A stretch of DNA of 40,188 bases from assembly GCA_028822845.1 (NCBI GenBank), contig JAPKCS010000019.1:1-40188 (forward strand). The letters run 5' to 3'. This stretch comes from Candidatus Poseidoniaceae archaeon. Its GTDB lineage: Archaea > Thermoplasmatota > Poseidoniia > Poseidoniales > Poseidoniaceae. A program made the translations under genes and the position numbers. The notes under the pieces were generated by a model, which made no database searches, was not told the origin of the DNA, and was given only the letters and a program-made list of their open reading frames with translations. This document shows, piece after piece, positions 8,569 through 17,310 of the stretch (position 1 is the first letter of the stretch; every line of letters begins with the position of its first letter).

Positions 8569-9407
8569 TCTCGGATCATTTGAGAATAGGTACCTTCGCC
8601 ATCCCACTGCATGGCGTGTTCGTCGACCCGAGCGCGTTCGATGGTGGTTTCAAAGTCGCCCCACTTTTCGATTAAACCGAGTTTGTAAGCGGCTCGGGGG
8701 GTGTAGCCTGGCAAGAAGTTCCGCCATGTAAACGGGACACGACCAGGTGTGATGCGATTCACCATACCGACAATCGATGTGTTGCAGGTGGTCAAGAATG
8801 AGTGGTACCACTCTCCCTTTTCAGCCAAAGAATTTGCTTTATTTGTTAACGCAAGCAGCAGTGCTTTCTCTTTCCCAGGTGGCGTGATGCCGCGGAACAT
8901 GTAATCCTTGTTACCCCGCCCATTCGTTCGCAAACCGAGCAGGTCGCGCTCGTGGCCAACCAGCAAATACAGTTCGTAATGCCGCCATAGTCCTGGCCAT
9001 GGGTGGTAGCGTTGACCCTTTCTTCGACGAGCTTCAAACGAGAAAGAAAGGCAAGTTCCATTGTTGAATTCGAAGGTCAGGAAGGTGTGAGCCATACCGT
9101 GCAGGTGGTGGAAATGGTCGACGACAAACCAGACGTCTTTGATTTGATCCGCATCGACTTCCAACGTGTCTTCCCAGTCTTCATCACGATCCCTCGTGGT
9201 TCGCCAGAAGAAGTCACGAATGTTGCTGAAACGAATGGTGCTCCCAGTGATATCTGCTGTGGTTGTTCGTTCACAGTCAGAATTCCAAGTGTCATCCAAT
9301 TTCGGAACCCTTGGACGGATTCGGATCACCCAAAGAAGGACACTCAGGAGAAGGAGACCGGCAACAGAAAGCCCGACGCCACACAACACATCGATCACTC
9401 CAGCCAT
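8544..9407 (-). CDS. Membrane-anchored DUF4105 (Lnb N-terminal-like) protein
   Basis: 287 residues. One N-terminal membrane helix (about 5-28) precedes a domain matching DUF4105, the family of the N-terminal domain of lacto-N-biosidase Lnb proteins. Recognisable blocks are HTFLTFEFNNGTCLSFSFEA, the ELYLLVGHERDLLGLRTNG segment, WYHSFLTTCNTSIVG (the family's Y-N-C-T-T-like cysteine block) and WRNFLPGYTPRAAYKLGLIE. These histidine- and cysteine-centred blocks suggest a thiol-hydrolase-like fold outside the membrane; the substrate is unknown. I chose the ATG at 9407; a TTG two codons upstream at 9413 is the alternative. The start lies 6 bases after the stop of the 439-residue gene, so the two are in one operon. 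The domain is mainly bacterial, which suggests transfer. Confidence 0.82.
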   Translation of the reverse strand: MAGVIDVLCGVGLSVAGLLLLSVLLWVIRIRPRVPKLDDTWNSDCERTTTADITGSTIRFSNIRDFFWRTTRDRDEDWEDTLEVDADQIKDVWFVVDHFHHLHGMAHTFLTFEFNNGTCLSFSFEARRRKGQRYHPWPGLWRHYELYLLVGHERDLLGLRTNGRGNKDYMFRGITPPGKEKALLLALTNKANSLAEKGEWYHSFLTTCNTSIVGMVNRITPGRVPFTWRNFLPGYTPRAAYKLGLIEKWGDFETTIERARVDEHAMQWDGEGTYSQMIRDYLPKGPL

Positions 9408-9413
9408 TATCAA

Positions 9414-10733
9414 TCACCACTTATGCCAGATCCTCAAATCACGGTCCCACCAATCCATGGCCCCATCTGGGTTTTGACGCCATAGCGTTCCATCGTCATC
9501 GGTTGTGGTCGGCATGCCTTGGGCATCAGGTGAACCATCAGCAAGAATTGTTGGTGTTGGGCCAAACGAGCGAAGTGGCTCGAGGTCGTTCTCCTCTTTG
9601 ACACGAACAAGCATGAAAAAGACGATGAAGGCGACGATCAGGCCAAGCGCTCCAATCGAATACCACCCCACCGATTGGGTTGCAGTCTCATCACCGAACG
9701 AGCGGCTCGGAAGGGCTTCTGCCTCGTCTTTGCTCAAATTCCCGCCAGGCTGACGAACCATGTTCAAACCGTGAATGGTTCGAATTTGTTCATTATTGAC
9801 AACTTCGAGGCCGACCAAATGCACACCTGCTGGTAAAACTGAGCAATCGTAACTGTTGCTTGAGTTCCCTGGCAGAAGCGTGCCCTGAACCGACCAAAAT
9901 TTATCGAAGGTACTGAAATCGACACCGGCCATGTTTGGGATCATGGTGATCAGGCAAGGGGTGTCAGTCGAGTTGCCATTGCCTCGAACATTGAATGAAA
10001 ACGCTGGTGCTGCTCGATTGTGAATGGTAAGGTTGAGCCACGATTCTGCGGTCTGGCCGAGGTCATTTCTGTAGGCCTCTTTCAGCATGTATTCGCCGGC
10101 TGGCCAATGTGAACAATTCAGCGAAGTCTGGTTATCGAGCACCGTAAACGGAGCGCCGGAAAAGGTGCGGGTACCTTCTGCTGCATAACGGGGACCTGTT
10201 TGATCTGCAAACACCCGTTCAATGGTGCACGCATCGCCGGTCTCGATCCAAGATGGGGCATCGAGGCCAAGGGTGATTTGTGGCACTTTCAATGCTGGTC
10301 GAAGCACGTAAGTGGGCAATGGAATGGTGGTGATTGTCTCGCCATCTTGGTTGACAATTTCAAGGCGAAGTGTGTGCTCACCTTGAGCCCAAGCATCGTA
10401 GATGATGCTGGCATTTGATTGGCCCGAGAACGACATTGTTTGGCTGTCGTGAACCTCGCGGTCTTTGTGAACGCCGTACAGCCTGAGTTCGATGTTGGTG
10501 AAGTCGTCGGTGGTGTTTATGATGGCAACGACTCGGATTGCGTCTGGTTCGCCGTCTTGGTTGAGGTCAAGTGTGTCATTGCGAAGCGCAATCAGGTTGA
10601 GCCCTTCCGCTTCTAAGGCTTCGTCGACGGCGGTGGGCTCCGCTGAAACAGGGGCTGTGAACCCAAGTGGAGCAGCTATGCTCAATGAGAGTACAATGAG
10701 CATGAACAGGCTCCTTGCTTGAGGCTTAAACAT
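9414..10733 (-). CDS. Secreted, C-terminally anchored protein with beta-rich ectodomain and Trp-rich tail
   Basis: 439 residues. A signal peptide (residues 1 to about 31, cleavage near PVSAEP) leads into a segment with an acidic DLNQDGEPDAIRV loop like one dockerin/EF calcium loop, then repetitive beta-rich sequence of Ig-like character, with several Cys and N-x-S/T sites. A membrane helix (about 351-376) is followed by a roughly 60-residue cytoplasmic tail ending in a Trp-rich stretch (DDDGTLW, then DGAMDWWD, then RIWHKW). A similar Trp-rich motif ends the acidic protein at 37377-38105. No family is recognised. Its ATG lies inside the last codons of the TSP3 gene (8-base overlap at GATGTTTAA) and its stop is 6 bases before the DUF4105 gene, so all three are probably translated from one message. 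Confidence 0.8.
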   Translation of the reverse strand: MFKPQARSLFMLIVLSLSIAAPLGFTAPVSAEPTAVDEALEAEGLNLIALRNDTLDLNQDGEPDAIRVVAIINTTDDFTNIELRLYGVHKDREVHDSQTMSFSGQSNASIIYDAWAQGEHTLRLEIVNQDGETITTIPLPTYVLRPALKVPQITLGLDAPSWIETGDACTIERVFADQTGPRYAAEGTRTFSGAPFTVLDNQTSLNCSHWPAGEYMLKEAYRNDLGQTAESWLNLTIHNRAAPAFSFNVRGNGNSTDTPCLITMIPNMAGVDFSTFDKFWSVQGTLLPGNSSNSYDCSVLPAGVHLVGLEVVNNEQIRTIHGLNMVRQPGGNLSKDEAEALPSRSFGDETATQSVGWYSIGALGLIVAFIVFFMLVRVKEENDLEPLRSFGPTPTILADGSPDAQGMPTTTDDDGTLWRQNPDGAMDWWDRDLRIWHKW

Positions 10734-13281
10734 CGTTGTTCACCTCTGGAAGTTCAGTTGCTGGAGGTGGGAGTGGGAGGGGCGGTAAATCTGCCAAGGG
10801 GGTCATGCTGCCTTGTGGTAAGGTCTGACCCATCTGTTCAAGGGTGCGGGATTGCTTCTCTTCGAACAAGGCGTCTTCGAGGCCATCATCGTCCCGCCCA
10901 GAGCGAACGATGAGGGCTGCTGCTGCGCCTGCGATGAAGCCGAAACCGATGACCAGATAGGTTAGCCACGAAGCCTCTGGGCTCTCTCCAAGAATTGCAA
11001 CGGCGGAGGCAAACTCACCATAATCGTTGGACCAGCCATCGTTGTTGCTGTCAACACAGCCCTGAACATCTCGCTTTGAGGTCCCAGCCTGTTCGGGGCA
11101 ATCGTCTCTGAAAGCACCCAAAGGAACATCGCCAAATCCGTCCCCATCAAGGTCACGCCATTGCAAAGCCTCAGTGGGGAAAGCGTCAGCTATACCCTCT
11201 GGATGCGCCAGCCAGGAAGCTGTTGGATCCGACCAGCCATCGCCGTCTGTATCCCGGCAGCCGAGTCGATCGAGCATTGAGGTGCCACGGACTTCTGGGC
11301 AAGCATCGCCTTGGTTTCCATCCGCATTATCGCCGTAACCATCACCGTCAGAATCGCGCCATTGCGTAGGTTCGTGAATGAAAGCATCACCCAAATCGGA
11401 CCAGCCGTCGCCGTCTGTGTCAGCGCAACCCCATCGGTCACCACCTGAAGATGGGCCGACGGAAGTGCCGGCTTGATCTGGGCATACGTCAGCGGTTGTG
11501 CCACGGGGGTTGTCTCCGCGACCATCACCATCGGTGTCGTGCCATTGAGTCGGGTCCATTGGCCATGCATCGCCGCGACCACCAGGGCTTGCAAGCCAAG
11601 CATTGGTTGGATCAGACCAACCATCTTGGTCGCTGTCGGGGCAACCCCATCGGTCGAAGGTGGAAGCGCCCTCTGTGGTTTTACAGCCATCGCCGCGGTA
11701 CGCATCTCGGAGGGTTTGGCCATCGAAATATTCCACGTTGTCACCGTAGCCATCATCATCGGTATCGTACCATTGACTTTGATCTTCAGGGAAGGCATCG
11801 GCAAAACCTGCAGGATGAGCAATCCAATCATTGGTCGGATTGGAAAATCCATCTTTATCGGTGTCTCGGCAGCCCAAACGGTCGACATAGGAAATCCAAC
11901 TGGATTCGACTTCTTCAGGGGATGAAAAGACACATACATCGCCTTCATAGCCTTCGAAATTATCTCCATAACCGTCACCGTCGGTGTCACGGTATTGAGA
12001 GGGGACGAATGGGAAATCATCGATTTGTGAGGCGCCATAGGTTTGATTATCGCCCCAACCATCCTCATCGGTATCGATCCATTGCGTCGGGTTGTCAGGG
12101 AAGGAATCGATCAGTTTGGCACCTTCGCTTTGGTTGTCACCCCATCCATCGAAATCACGGTCTCGCCATTGAGATTCTTCAGACGGGAAAGCGTCCGAAC
12201 CGTTGGCGATGGTCCAATTCATATCGCCGTCTGAGTATGTGTCCCCGTCTGAATCGGGGCAACCGTATCGGTCGCTGCTCGAGGCGCCGGTGATGAAGGG
12301 GCACGCATCAGGGGTTGTAGCAGAGAGGAGGTAGGAGCCAATGCCCCACCCTTCCCTCGTAAGGTTCCAAGATTCGTTTTCCCAGTTATCACCATAGCCA
12401 TCAGCATCCGTGTCGCTCCATTGAGTATCGTCGAGTGGGAATGAATCACCCAAACCAGTGGGGTGAGCGTACCACGCTGTCACTCCATCAAGGCCACCAG
12501 GGTCTGCATCAGAGTAACCGTCGCCGTCCGAATCAAGGCAGCCATAGCGGTCCATGACTGAGTACCCACGACGGTACGGGCAATGGTCGCCTTGGTACCC
12601 GTCAAGGTTGTCGCCGAAGTTGTCGTTGTCGCTGTCAAGCCACTGGGTTGGTTCGAGCAAGAAGGCATCTGCTCCATTTTGTGCTAGCCATCCAGGTTCA
12701 GGATCGGACCAGCCATCGCCATCTGAATCGATGCAACCTTTCCGATCGTTTGTGGAGGTGCCGATGGTCTCATCGCAGTCGTCATCGTTGTCGACAAAGC
12801 CATCCTCATCGGTGTCCCTGCTCGTCTTGTCGATTGAAGTTGTGAGCGTGTAGTCAAAACCATCGTTGCACCAAGAATCGTCCGCCTTCACTTTGGCATA
12901 GACGTAACTTTGAGTCGCAACCGTGGTCGAGAGGATTTTCGAAGCAGCGCCATCGTTAACAGCAGCGTCGACAATGGTTCCACCTTGGGCGTTGAGGAGC
13001 GAAAATCGACCCTCCCAACCATCACCAGGGCACCACCAAGCAGGACCATTCATGGTTCCCGAGAATGAGATTTGTACGATGTCGCCTTTGCGGGCTTCAA
13101 CCTTCCAAAAGTCGGTCTGATCGTTGCCCGCATCACAATCCGGATCGCAGACATATCCGCTCGAAGTAACGCCATCGGTAAGCGGCGTAGCGCTTTGAAT
13201 ATCGTTGTCTGCGAGTGCGGGAGGAAGGGTGCAAAGCAAAAGCGCGGCGAGCCAGAGGGCAAGCACACGCTTTGGGAGCAT
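10726..13281 (-). CDS. TSP3-repeat calcium-binding surface protein with PPC-like N-terminal domain
   Basis: 851 residues. A signal peptide (1-24, ending PPALA) precedes a domain resembling the bacterial pre-peptidase C-terminal (PPC) beta-sandwich (about 25-150; note DFWKVEARKGDIVQISFSG). Residues about 155-760 are calcium-loop repeats in which a DxDGDGxSD loop, a short variable stretch, QWxDxDGDGxGDN, and a Cys pair of the form C-x4-GTS-x2-DRxGC recur about eight times. The regular Cys pairs suggest one disulfide per repeat. A membrane helix (about 770-795, TYLVIGFGFIAGAAAALIV) and an acidic, proline-rich cytoplasmic tail end the protein. It should form a long calcium-stiffened stalk on the cell surface; what it binds is unknown. 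It is the first gene of the operon with the 439-residue and DUF4105 genes. Confidence 0.9.
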   Translation of the reverse strand: MLPKRVLALWLAALLLCTLPPALADNDIQSATPLTDGVTSSGYVCDPDCDAGNDQTDFWKVEARKGDIVQISFSGTMNGPAWWCPGDGWEGRFSLLNAQGGTIVDAAVNDGAASKILSTTVATQSYVYAKVKADDSWCNDGFDYTLTTSIDKTSRDTDEDGFVDNDDDCDETIGTSTNDRKGCIDSDGDGWSDPEPGWLAQNGADAFLLEPTQWLDSDNDNFGDNLDGYQGDHCPYRRGYSVMDRYGCLDSDGDGYSDADPGGLDGVTAWYAHPTGLGDSFPLDDTQWSDTDADGYGDNWENESWNLTREGWGIGSYLLSATTPDACPFITGASSSDRYGCPDSDGDTYSDGDMNWTIANGSDAFPSEESQWRDRDFDGWGDNQSEGAKLIDSFPDNPTQWIDTDEDGWGDNQTYGASQIDDFPFVPSQYRDTDGDGYGDNFEGYEGDVCVFSSPEEVESSWISYVDRLGCRDTDKDGFSNPTNDWIAHPAGFADAFPEDQSQWYDTDDDGYGDNVEYFDGQTLRDAYRGDGCKTTEGASTFDRWGCPDSDQDGWSDPTNAWLASPGGRGDAWPMDPTQWHDTDGDGRGDNPRGTTADVCPDQAGTSVGPSSGGDRWGCADTDGDGWSDLGDAFIHEPTQWRDSDGDGYGDNADGNQGDACPEVRGTSMLDRLGCRDTDGDGWSDPTASWLAHPEGIADAFPTEALQWRDLDGDGFGDVPLGAFRDDCPEQAGTSKRDVQGCVDSNNDGWSNDYGEFASAVAILGESPEASWLTYLVIGFGFIAGAAAALIVRSGRDDDGLEDALFEEKQSRTLEQMGQTLPQGSMTPLADLPPLPLPPPATELPEVNNDV

Positions 13282-13326
13282 GGTTGTCCAACAGGTGGTG
13301 TGCTAATGAACACTACCCGTCATTCG

Positions 13327-13345
13327 GACACCCTACGGGTGGCCT
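13327..13345. promoter_or_regulatory. Short inverted repeat upstream of the TSP3 operon
   Basis: GGACACCCTACGGGTGGCC contains the 5-base arms CACCC and GGGTG around TAC, 47 bases upstream of the TSP3 gene start and just past the stop of the sialidase-like gene. On the other strand the core reads CCCGTAGGG, as in the stronger inverted repeat upstream of the other TSP3 gene. It may be an operator, or a hairpin ending the upstream transcript. Confidence 0.35.
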
Positions 13346-13356
13346 CAAATGAAGAG

Positions 13357-15096
13357 TTAATTCAGATACCGAGCCGCAAGGATCAGTTCATCAGCAGAAA
13401 AGAATGGCATGCTCATGCCAGCTTCTGTGTCAGCGTTTACAACGCTGTGCCCCGATGAAATATCGCCTCGAATGAATTTGATATACCGCTGCTCTTCGTT
13501 CTCTTCGAAGGGATGCAATCCGACATTTTCTTGGTAAGCAATACCAACCCATGAGCCGTCTGGTGCCATGACGGTTTCAAAGAAGTCGTGCAGTGCGTGT
13601 GTGTCACCGCTGCTTTCTTCGTAATCCGTGACCGTGTGCAGCGGCGTGGGGTCAACGACTCTGAAATCCCAAACATCGCCTTCCATTGGGTGATGCAAGG
13701 CACCCGCATAGAGGTACCAATCCTTTCCAGCCACGTAGCCGTCTTCGGAATTGTTTTGATCGTAGTCCAATCCGTAGAAAGCCACACTGACCACTTGATC
13801 TTCAGAGATTGAGACAAAGGGATACATCTGAATTCCACGGTCGAACGCCGTTGCATTCCAACTCGACCAAGCGGTGCCATTGTCGTATGAAACTGCAATC
13901 CGCAACTCCCAAGCGCCTGTGTTTCCGTTTGGACAATCTGCCCATGCTACGACAACCATGCCACCTTCGTTGTTGTTGACAACAGGATAACCTTCAGGGC
14001 AGTTACCTTCGCGAGGACCGACGGCAACAGGTGCTTCCCAGGTACCATCGCTTGGCCCAGGTCCTGTGCCGCGACCATAATCTGGACTGACTCGAACTTG
14101 AACAACGCCGGTGCTGGTGTCTGCGTCTTCTTGTGCCACAAACACGTAGGGACCATCGTTCTGGCTCGAGATGGTTGACCAACCACCAGGCATTGCATAG
14201 CATTGCGAATAGGGGGCTCGACCAGTTTCAGAATGGTAGTACCAGTATCGGCCAGTATCACCCGTGCATTCAGGGGGTGTCGCTCCTGAATTGCCCAGGT
14301 AATGGATGATACCATCGCCTTGTGCTGCGACCCAAGGCCGGTCATCAGCAGCCATTGTTTGCATGCGTTCGCAAACGGTTGGAGAAATGTAGGTGTTGCC
14401 ACCATCTTCAAACATGTGCCACCAGTTGTCTTCGAGTGTTGTATCAAGGAAGTACACGACATCGTTTGCATCCACTGCAATGTCACCTTCATCGCCGAGG
14501 CATTCGGAGCCTGATCCTGTGACGCTTCCTACAAGGGAACTCAGCATTGTGCCAGGTGTTGGTTCGAAATTGTCTCCATGGCCCCATGTTTGGCCACCAT
14601 CGTTTGAAATCCAGAACCAAGAAGCCCAGTAATCCCATGAGGTGCTGTCTCCATCACTGCAAGCATACCACAAGCCTGGTGCGCCTCCTGCAACGGGGTA
14701 AACTGGAGCACCTTCACCGCCCCATGCCAAATCTTTGTGAGCGGTCACGAAGAGGTTGCCTTGCTTGTCGATTGACAGGCTTGGTTCGTAGCCAATACCG
14801 TAGCCTTCGTAGCCTGGATCTTGCCCGTTCTCGGGATCGATGCATTCCTCATGCCGAGGCATGTATTCGGGCTCATCCCAAGCGAAGTAGACTTGATCAC
14901 CGGGCAGGTTCTCAGGGGCTTCTGATGGATTGATTCCATTGGCAATGGAAGAGCCCCAAAGCGCTGCAAGCAGCAACGCTATGATCGAAATTGCTACGGT
15001 TGCTCCTGCTGCCATGTTGAGCTCTTTTGCAGTTTTTGCCGCATCTGGAGCGTCACTGAACGGCCCCGGTTGAACCAAGATTGCGTCCTCTGCCAT
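13357..15096 (-). CDS. Membrane-anchored sialidase/BNR-like beta-propeller protein
   Basis: 579 residues from the ATG at 15096. A TTG at 15141 would add 15 residues and start 5 bases after the upstream stop; I prefer ATG because a GAGG precedes it and the helix stays near the N-terminus. One membrane helix (about 28-50, TVAISIIALLLAALWG) leaves the rest outside. The ectodomain has the rhythm of a sialidase-fold propeller: SLSIDKQGNLFVTAHK, an Asp-box-like ISNDGGQTWG, a second block VSYDNGTAWSSW, and several cysteines. The Arg triad of true sialidases could not be confirmed by eye, so glycan hydrolysis is possible but unproven; glycan binding is the alternative. It lies downstream of a GT4 glycosyltransferase and upstream of the TSP3 operon on the same strand. 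Confidence 0.75.
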   Translation of the reverse strand: MAEDAILVQPGPFSDAPDAAKTAKELNMAAGATVAISIIALLLAALWGSSIANGINPSEAPENLPGDQVYFAWDEPEYMPRHEECIDPENGQDPGYEGYGIGYEPSLSIDKQGNLFVTAHKDLAWGGEGAPVYPVAGGAPGLWYACSDGDSTSWDYWASWFWISNDGGQTWGHGDNFEPTPGTMLSSLVGSVTGSGSECLGDEGDIAVDANDVVYFLDTTLEDNWWHMFEDGGNTYISPTVCERMQTMAADDRPWVAAQGDGIIHYLGNSGATPPECTGDTGRYWYYHSETGRAPYSQCYAMPGGWSTISSQNDGPYVFVAQEDADTSTGVVQVRVSPDYGRGTGPGPSDGTWEAPVAVGPREGNCPEGYPVVNNNEGGMVVVAWADCPNGNTGAWELRIAVSYDNGTAWSSWNATAFDRGIQMYPFVSISEDQVVSVAFYGLDYDQNNSEDGYVAGKDWYLYAGALHHPMEGDVWDFRVVDPTPLHTVTDYEESSGDTHALHDFFETVMAPDGSWVGIAYQENVGLHPFEENEEQRYIKFIRGDISSGHSVVNADTEAGMSMPFFSADELILAARYLN

Positions 15097-15146
15097 GGAA
15101 GGCGGTTCCTCTGCTTCGCTTTGGAGGTTCGCTTTCGTCAAGGGTG

Positions 15147-16418
15147 TCAGGCCGTTTTGGAGAGAAGGGATGAATAGATTGCTTCGTAGGCTTCAGCATT
15201 GTGTTCGTAGGTGTACGTCGATAAGACCCGTTCTCGACCACGCTCGGCTTGCTTAGTACGCCCTTCAGGGTCGTTCAAGGAGCGACAAACGGCTCGGGCT
15301 AAATCGCTTGAGTCACCGGTTGTGAACAGTTCGCCAACCGTCTCATCAATCATCTCAGTGAGCGGTGCTTGATTGACGGTGACCACAGGTGTGCCACTGG
15401 CAAGTGCTTCCAAAGGAATCAACCCTTGACCTTCGTAATACGACGGATACACCACCAAATCGGCTGAACGGAAGTGCTGTGCAAGTTCTTCGAAAGGCAT
15501 GCCGGGTTGAATGAACACTGCGTGACCAACGCCTAACTTCTGGGCCTGCTTGAGCAATGTTTTGCCCATATGGCCACGACCAACAATGCACAACCGTGCC
15601 CCGGGATGATGTTCAAGAATCTCAGGCATGGCTCTCAGCAAGGTTCGATGACCTTTTCGGGCGACGAGGCGACCTACTGCGAGGAGCAGCGGGGTGGTTT
15701 TGGATGGTCGTCCACACAGCGCATCTTCATCATCAGCGTCGTACTTCTTCCTCAGTGCTTCATGGGCCAGTTGCTCTTCTTCGTCATCGGTGTTGCTCGG
15801 TCGGAACACGAGGTGGTCGACACCGTAGAGCACCGTTTCGCATCGCCAATCGGTGGGCGGTTTGTACCAACGTTTGAATTCCTCTTTGGTCGATTCACTG
15901 ATCGCAACGCTCACCGAGGAGGCTTCGATTCCAGCTTGTTCGTAACGTGCATACCAGCCACCAGTGACTAAAATCGCCAAATCGTTGGGGTTTTTCCAAG
16001 TTGCAGATTCACGGTGCTTGGCTGCTAATTTCATACCTTCACGTTCGCCAATCCAACTGCCGTTCAGGGCAGACACCACTGGAGCGATGTTGGCCTTCAC
16101 CCATTCGAACTCCTTTCGTTTCCAACTGAGCAGGGGCAACAATGTATGGACCACATCAACGGGTACGCTCGCATGCAGTTGTTTGAGAGCACGAAGGGAA
16201 TGTTTCCCGTAAGAGCGGGTGAAAGCCATCGGTGCTTTGAGCCATGGAACTTCGATGACGGAGACACCTTGCTGGGCTGGTGCTCGCCCTTTGTGCGCTC
16301 TTGTGATGATGGTGATGCTGTGTCCACGGGCTGCTAAATGACCTGCGAGGTGATACACAACGGAACCGATTCCACCCCATCGGGGCGGGTATTCACCGGA
16401 CACCATGGCGATGTGCAT
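15147..16418 (-). CDS. Glycosyltransferase family 4 (GT-B fold)
   Basis: 423 residues starting MHIAMVSGEYPPRWGGIGS, the usual opening of GT4 enzymes with the Gly-rich loop; an open frame reaches 16478, but the extra 20 residues have no family character. The C-terminal half has the GT1-type domain: LLLAVGRLVARKGH, LCIVGRGHMG and SYYEGQGLIPLEALASGTPV, the last carrying the E-x7-E nucleotide-sugar motif. Such enzymes are retaining transferases that use NDP-sugars at the cytoplasmic face to build glycans on lipids or proteins. Acceptor and donor cannot be read here. Placed between a divergent DPM1-like GT2 and several heavily N-x-S/T-containing surface proteins, it may contribute to surface glycosylation; this is inference. 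Confidence 0.88.
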   Translation of the reverse strand: MHIAMVSGEYPPRWGGIGSVVYHLAGHLAARGHSITIITRAHKGRAPAQQGVSVIEVPWLKAPMAFTRSYGKHSLRALKQLHASVPVDVVHTLLPLLSWKRKEFEWVKANIAPVVSALNGSWIGEREGMKLAAKHRESATWKNPNDLAILVTGGWYARYEQAGIEASSVSVAISESTKEEFKRWYKPPTDWRCETVLYGVDHLVFRPSNTDDEEEQLAHEALRKKYDADDEDALCGRPSKTTPLLLAVGRLVARKGHRTLLRAMPEILEHHPGARLCIVGRGHMGKTLLKQAQKLGVGHAVFIQPGMPFEELAQHFRSADLVVYPSYYEGQGLIPLEALASGTPVVTVNQAPLTEMIDETVGELFTTGDSSDLARAVCRSLNDPEGRTKQAERGRERVLSTYTYEHNAEAYEAIYSSLLSKTA

Positions 16419-16525
16419 GGACACGCCAACGCGCGCTTGGGTTTCAATGTCACCGAATCGAAGACCGCCTCGATTCAAATTCCCGCTCCAATGCTTTCAA
16501 GGGGGTTGCGTTTGTGGGAAGGCCC

Positions 16526-17299
16526 ATGGGCGAAAAACTCCCTGTCACCGTGACAGTGATTCTTCCGACTCGGAATGAAGAAGAAGCCTTGGGTCCAACA
16601 ATTGACGCAATACCTCGTGGATGGTGTAAAAACCTCGAGATCATGATTGTTGATGGAAACTCGAGCGACCGAACTCGAGAGATCGCATTAGAAAAGAAAA
16701 TTCGCGTTCACCTTGAGGACCGAAAAGGATACGGCCGGGCTTACCGGACGGGCTTCGATGTGGCAAAGAACGACATCATCGTGACCATGGATGCTGATTG
16801 CACCTACCCTGCTGAACTCGTTCCGACCCTTGTCAAGCGCTTGCTTGATGATGACCTCGATTTCATCACTTGCGACCGCCTTTCGCTGGCTGAAGAAGGA
16901 TCCATGCCAGGCATCCACGGTTTTGGAAACTGGGCGCTTTCATTCACGGCCAGAATGCTGTTTGGTTACGGCATCAAGGACTCCCAATCAGGCATGTGGG
17001 TGTTTAGAAAATCAATTTTCGAGAACGAAGATATGCGTCCGACCAACGATGGTATGCCCTTGTCCGAAGAAATGAAAATTTTGGCACGACGTGTGCTTGG
17101 CAAAAAGAAGGCCGTCGAGATTTCTGTGCCTTACAGGCCTCGTGTTGGTGAGGCGGAAATCCACACCTGGGGCGATGGATGGAAGAATTTCAAATTCCTC
17201 TTTGCCCGCCGAGTCAACCTGCACCGAACACGCACACCGTGGGGTTCACGTGACTCAAATCCTGATTCAACAAACGGCGATCTTCCTGAACAAGCCTGA
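16526..17299 (+). CDS. Glycosyltransferase family 2, dolichol-phosphate mannosyltransferase (DPM1)-like
   Basis: 257 residues from the ATG at 16526 (a GTG four codons upstream at 16514 is possible). The GT-A signatures are clear: VTVILPTRNEEEALG (about 9-23), IVDGNSSDRT (41-50), GYGRAYRTGF (68-77) and the metal-binding MDADCTYP (88-95, Asp89 and Asp91). The DSQSGMWVFRK and VPYRPRVGEAE blocks are typical of DPM1/AglJ-like enzymes. There are no C-terminal membrane helices, as in soluble DPM1. It probably charges a polyprenyl phosphate with a sugar for later transfer outside, the entry step of archaeal N-glycosylation; the sugar is unknown. It is divergent from the GT4 gene and 11 bases upstream of the methyltransferase gene. 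Confidence 0.87.
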   Translation: MGEKLPVTVTVILPTRNEEEALGPTIDAIPRGWCKNLEIMIVDGNSSDRTREIALEKKIRVHLEDRKGYGRAYRTGFDVAKNDIIVTMDADCTYPAELVPTLVKRLLDDDLDFITCDRLSLAEEGSMPGIHGFGNWALSFTARMLFGYGIKDSQSGMWVFRKSIFENEDMRPTNDGMPLSEEMKILARRVLGKKKAVEISVPYRPRVGEAEIHTWGDGWKNFKFLFARRVNLHRTRTPWGSRDSNPDSTNGDLPEQA

Positions 17300-17310
17300 G
17301 CTGATGGCGA

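Noticed and set aside
11190-12293. Long open frames on both strands within the TSP3 gene (292 and 280 residues)
   Set aside because: Low-complexity shadow translations of GAT/GGT-rich calcium loops, Met/Ala/Thr-rich or Arg/His-rich; no start context or family.
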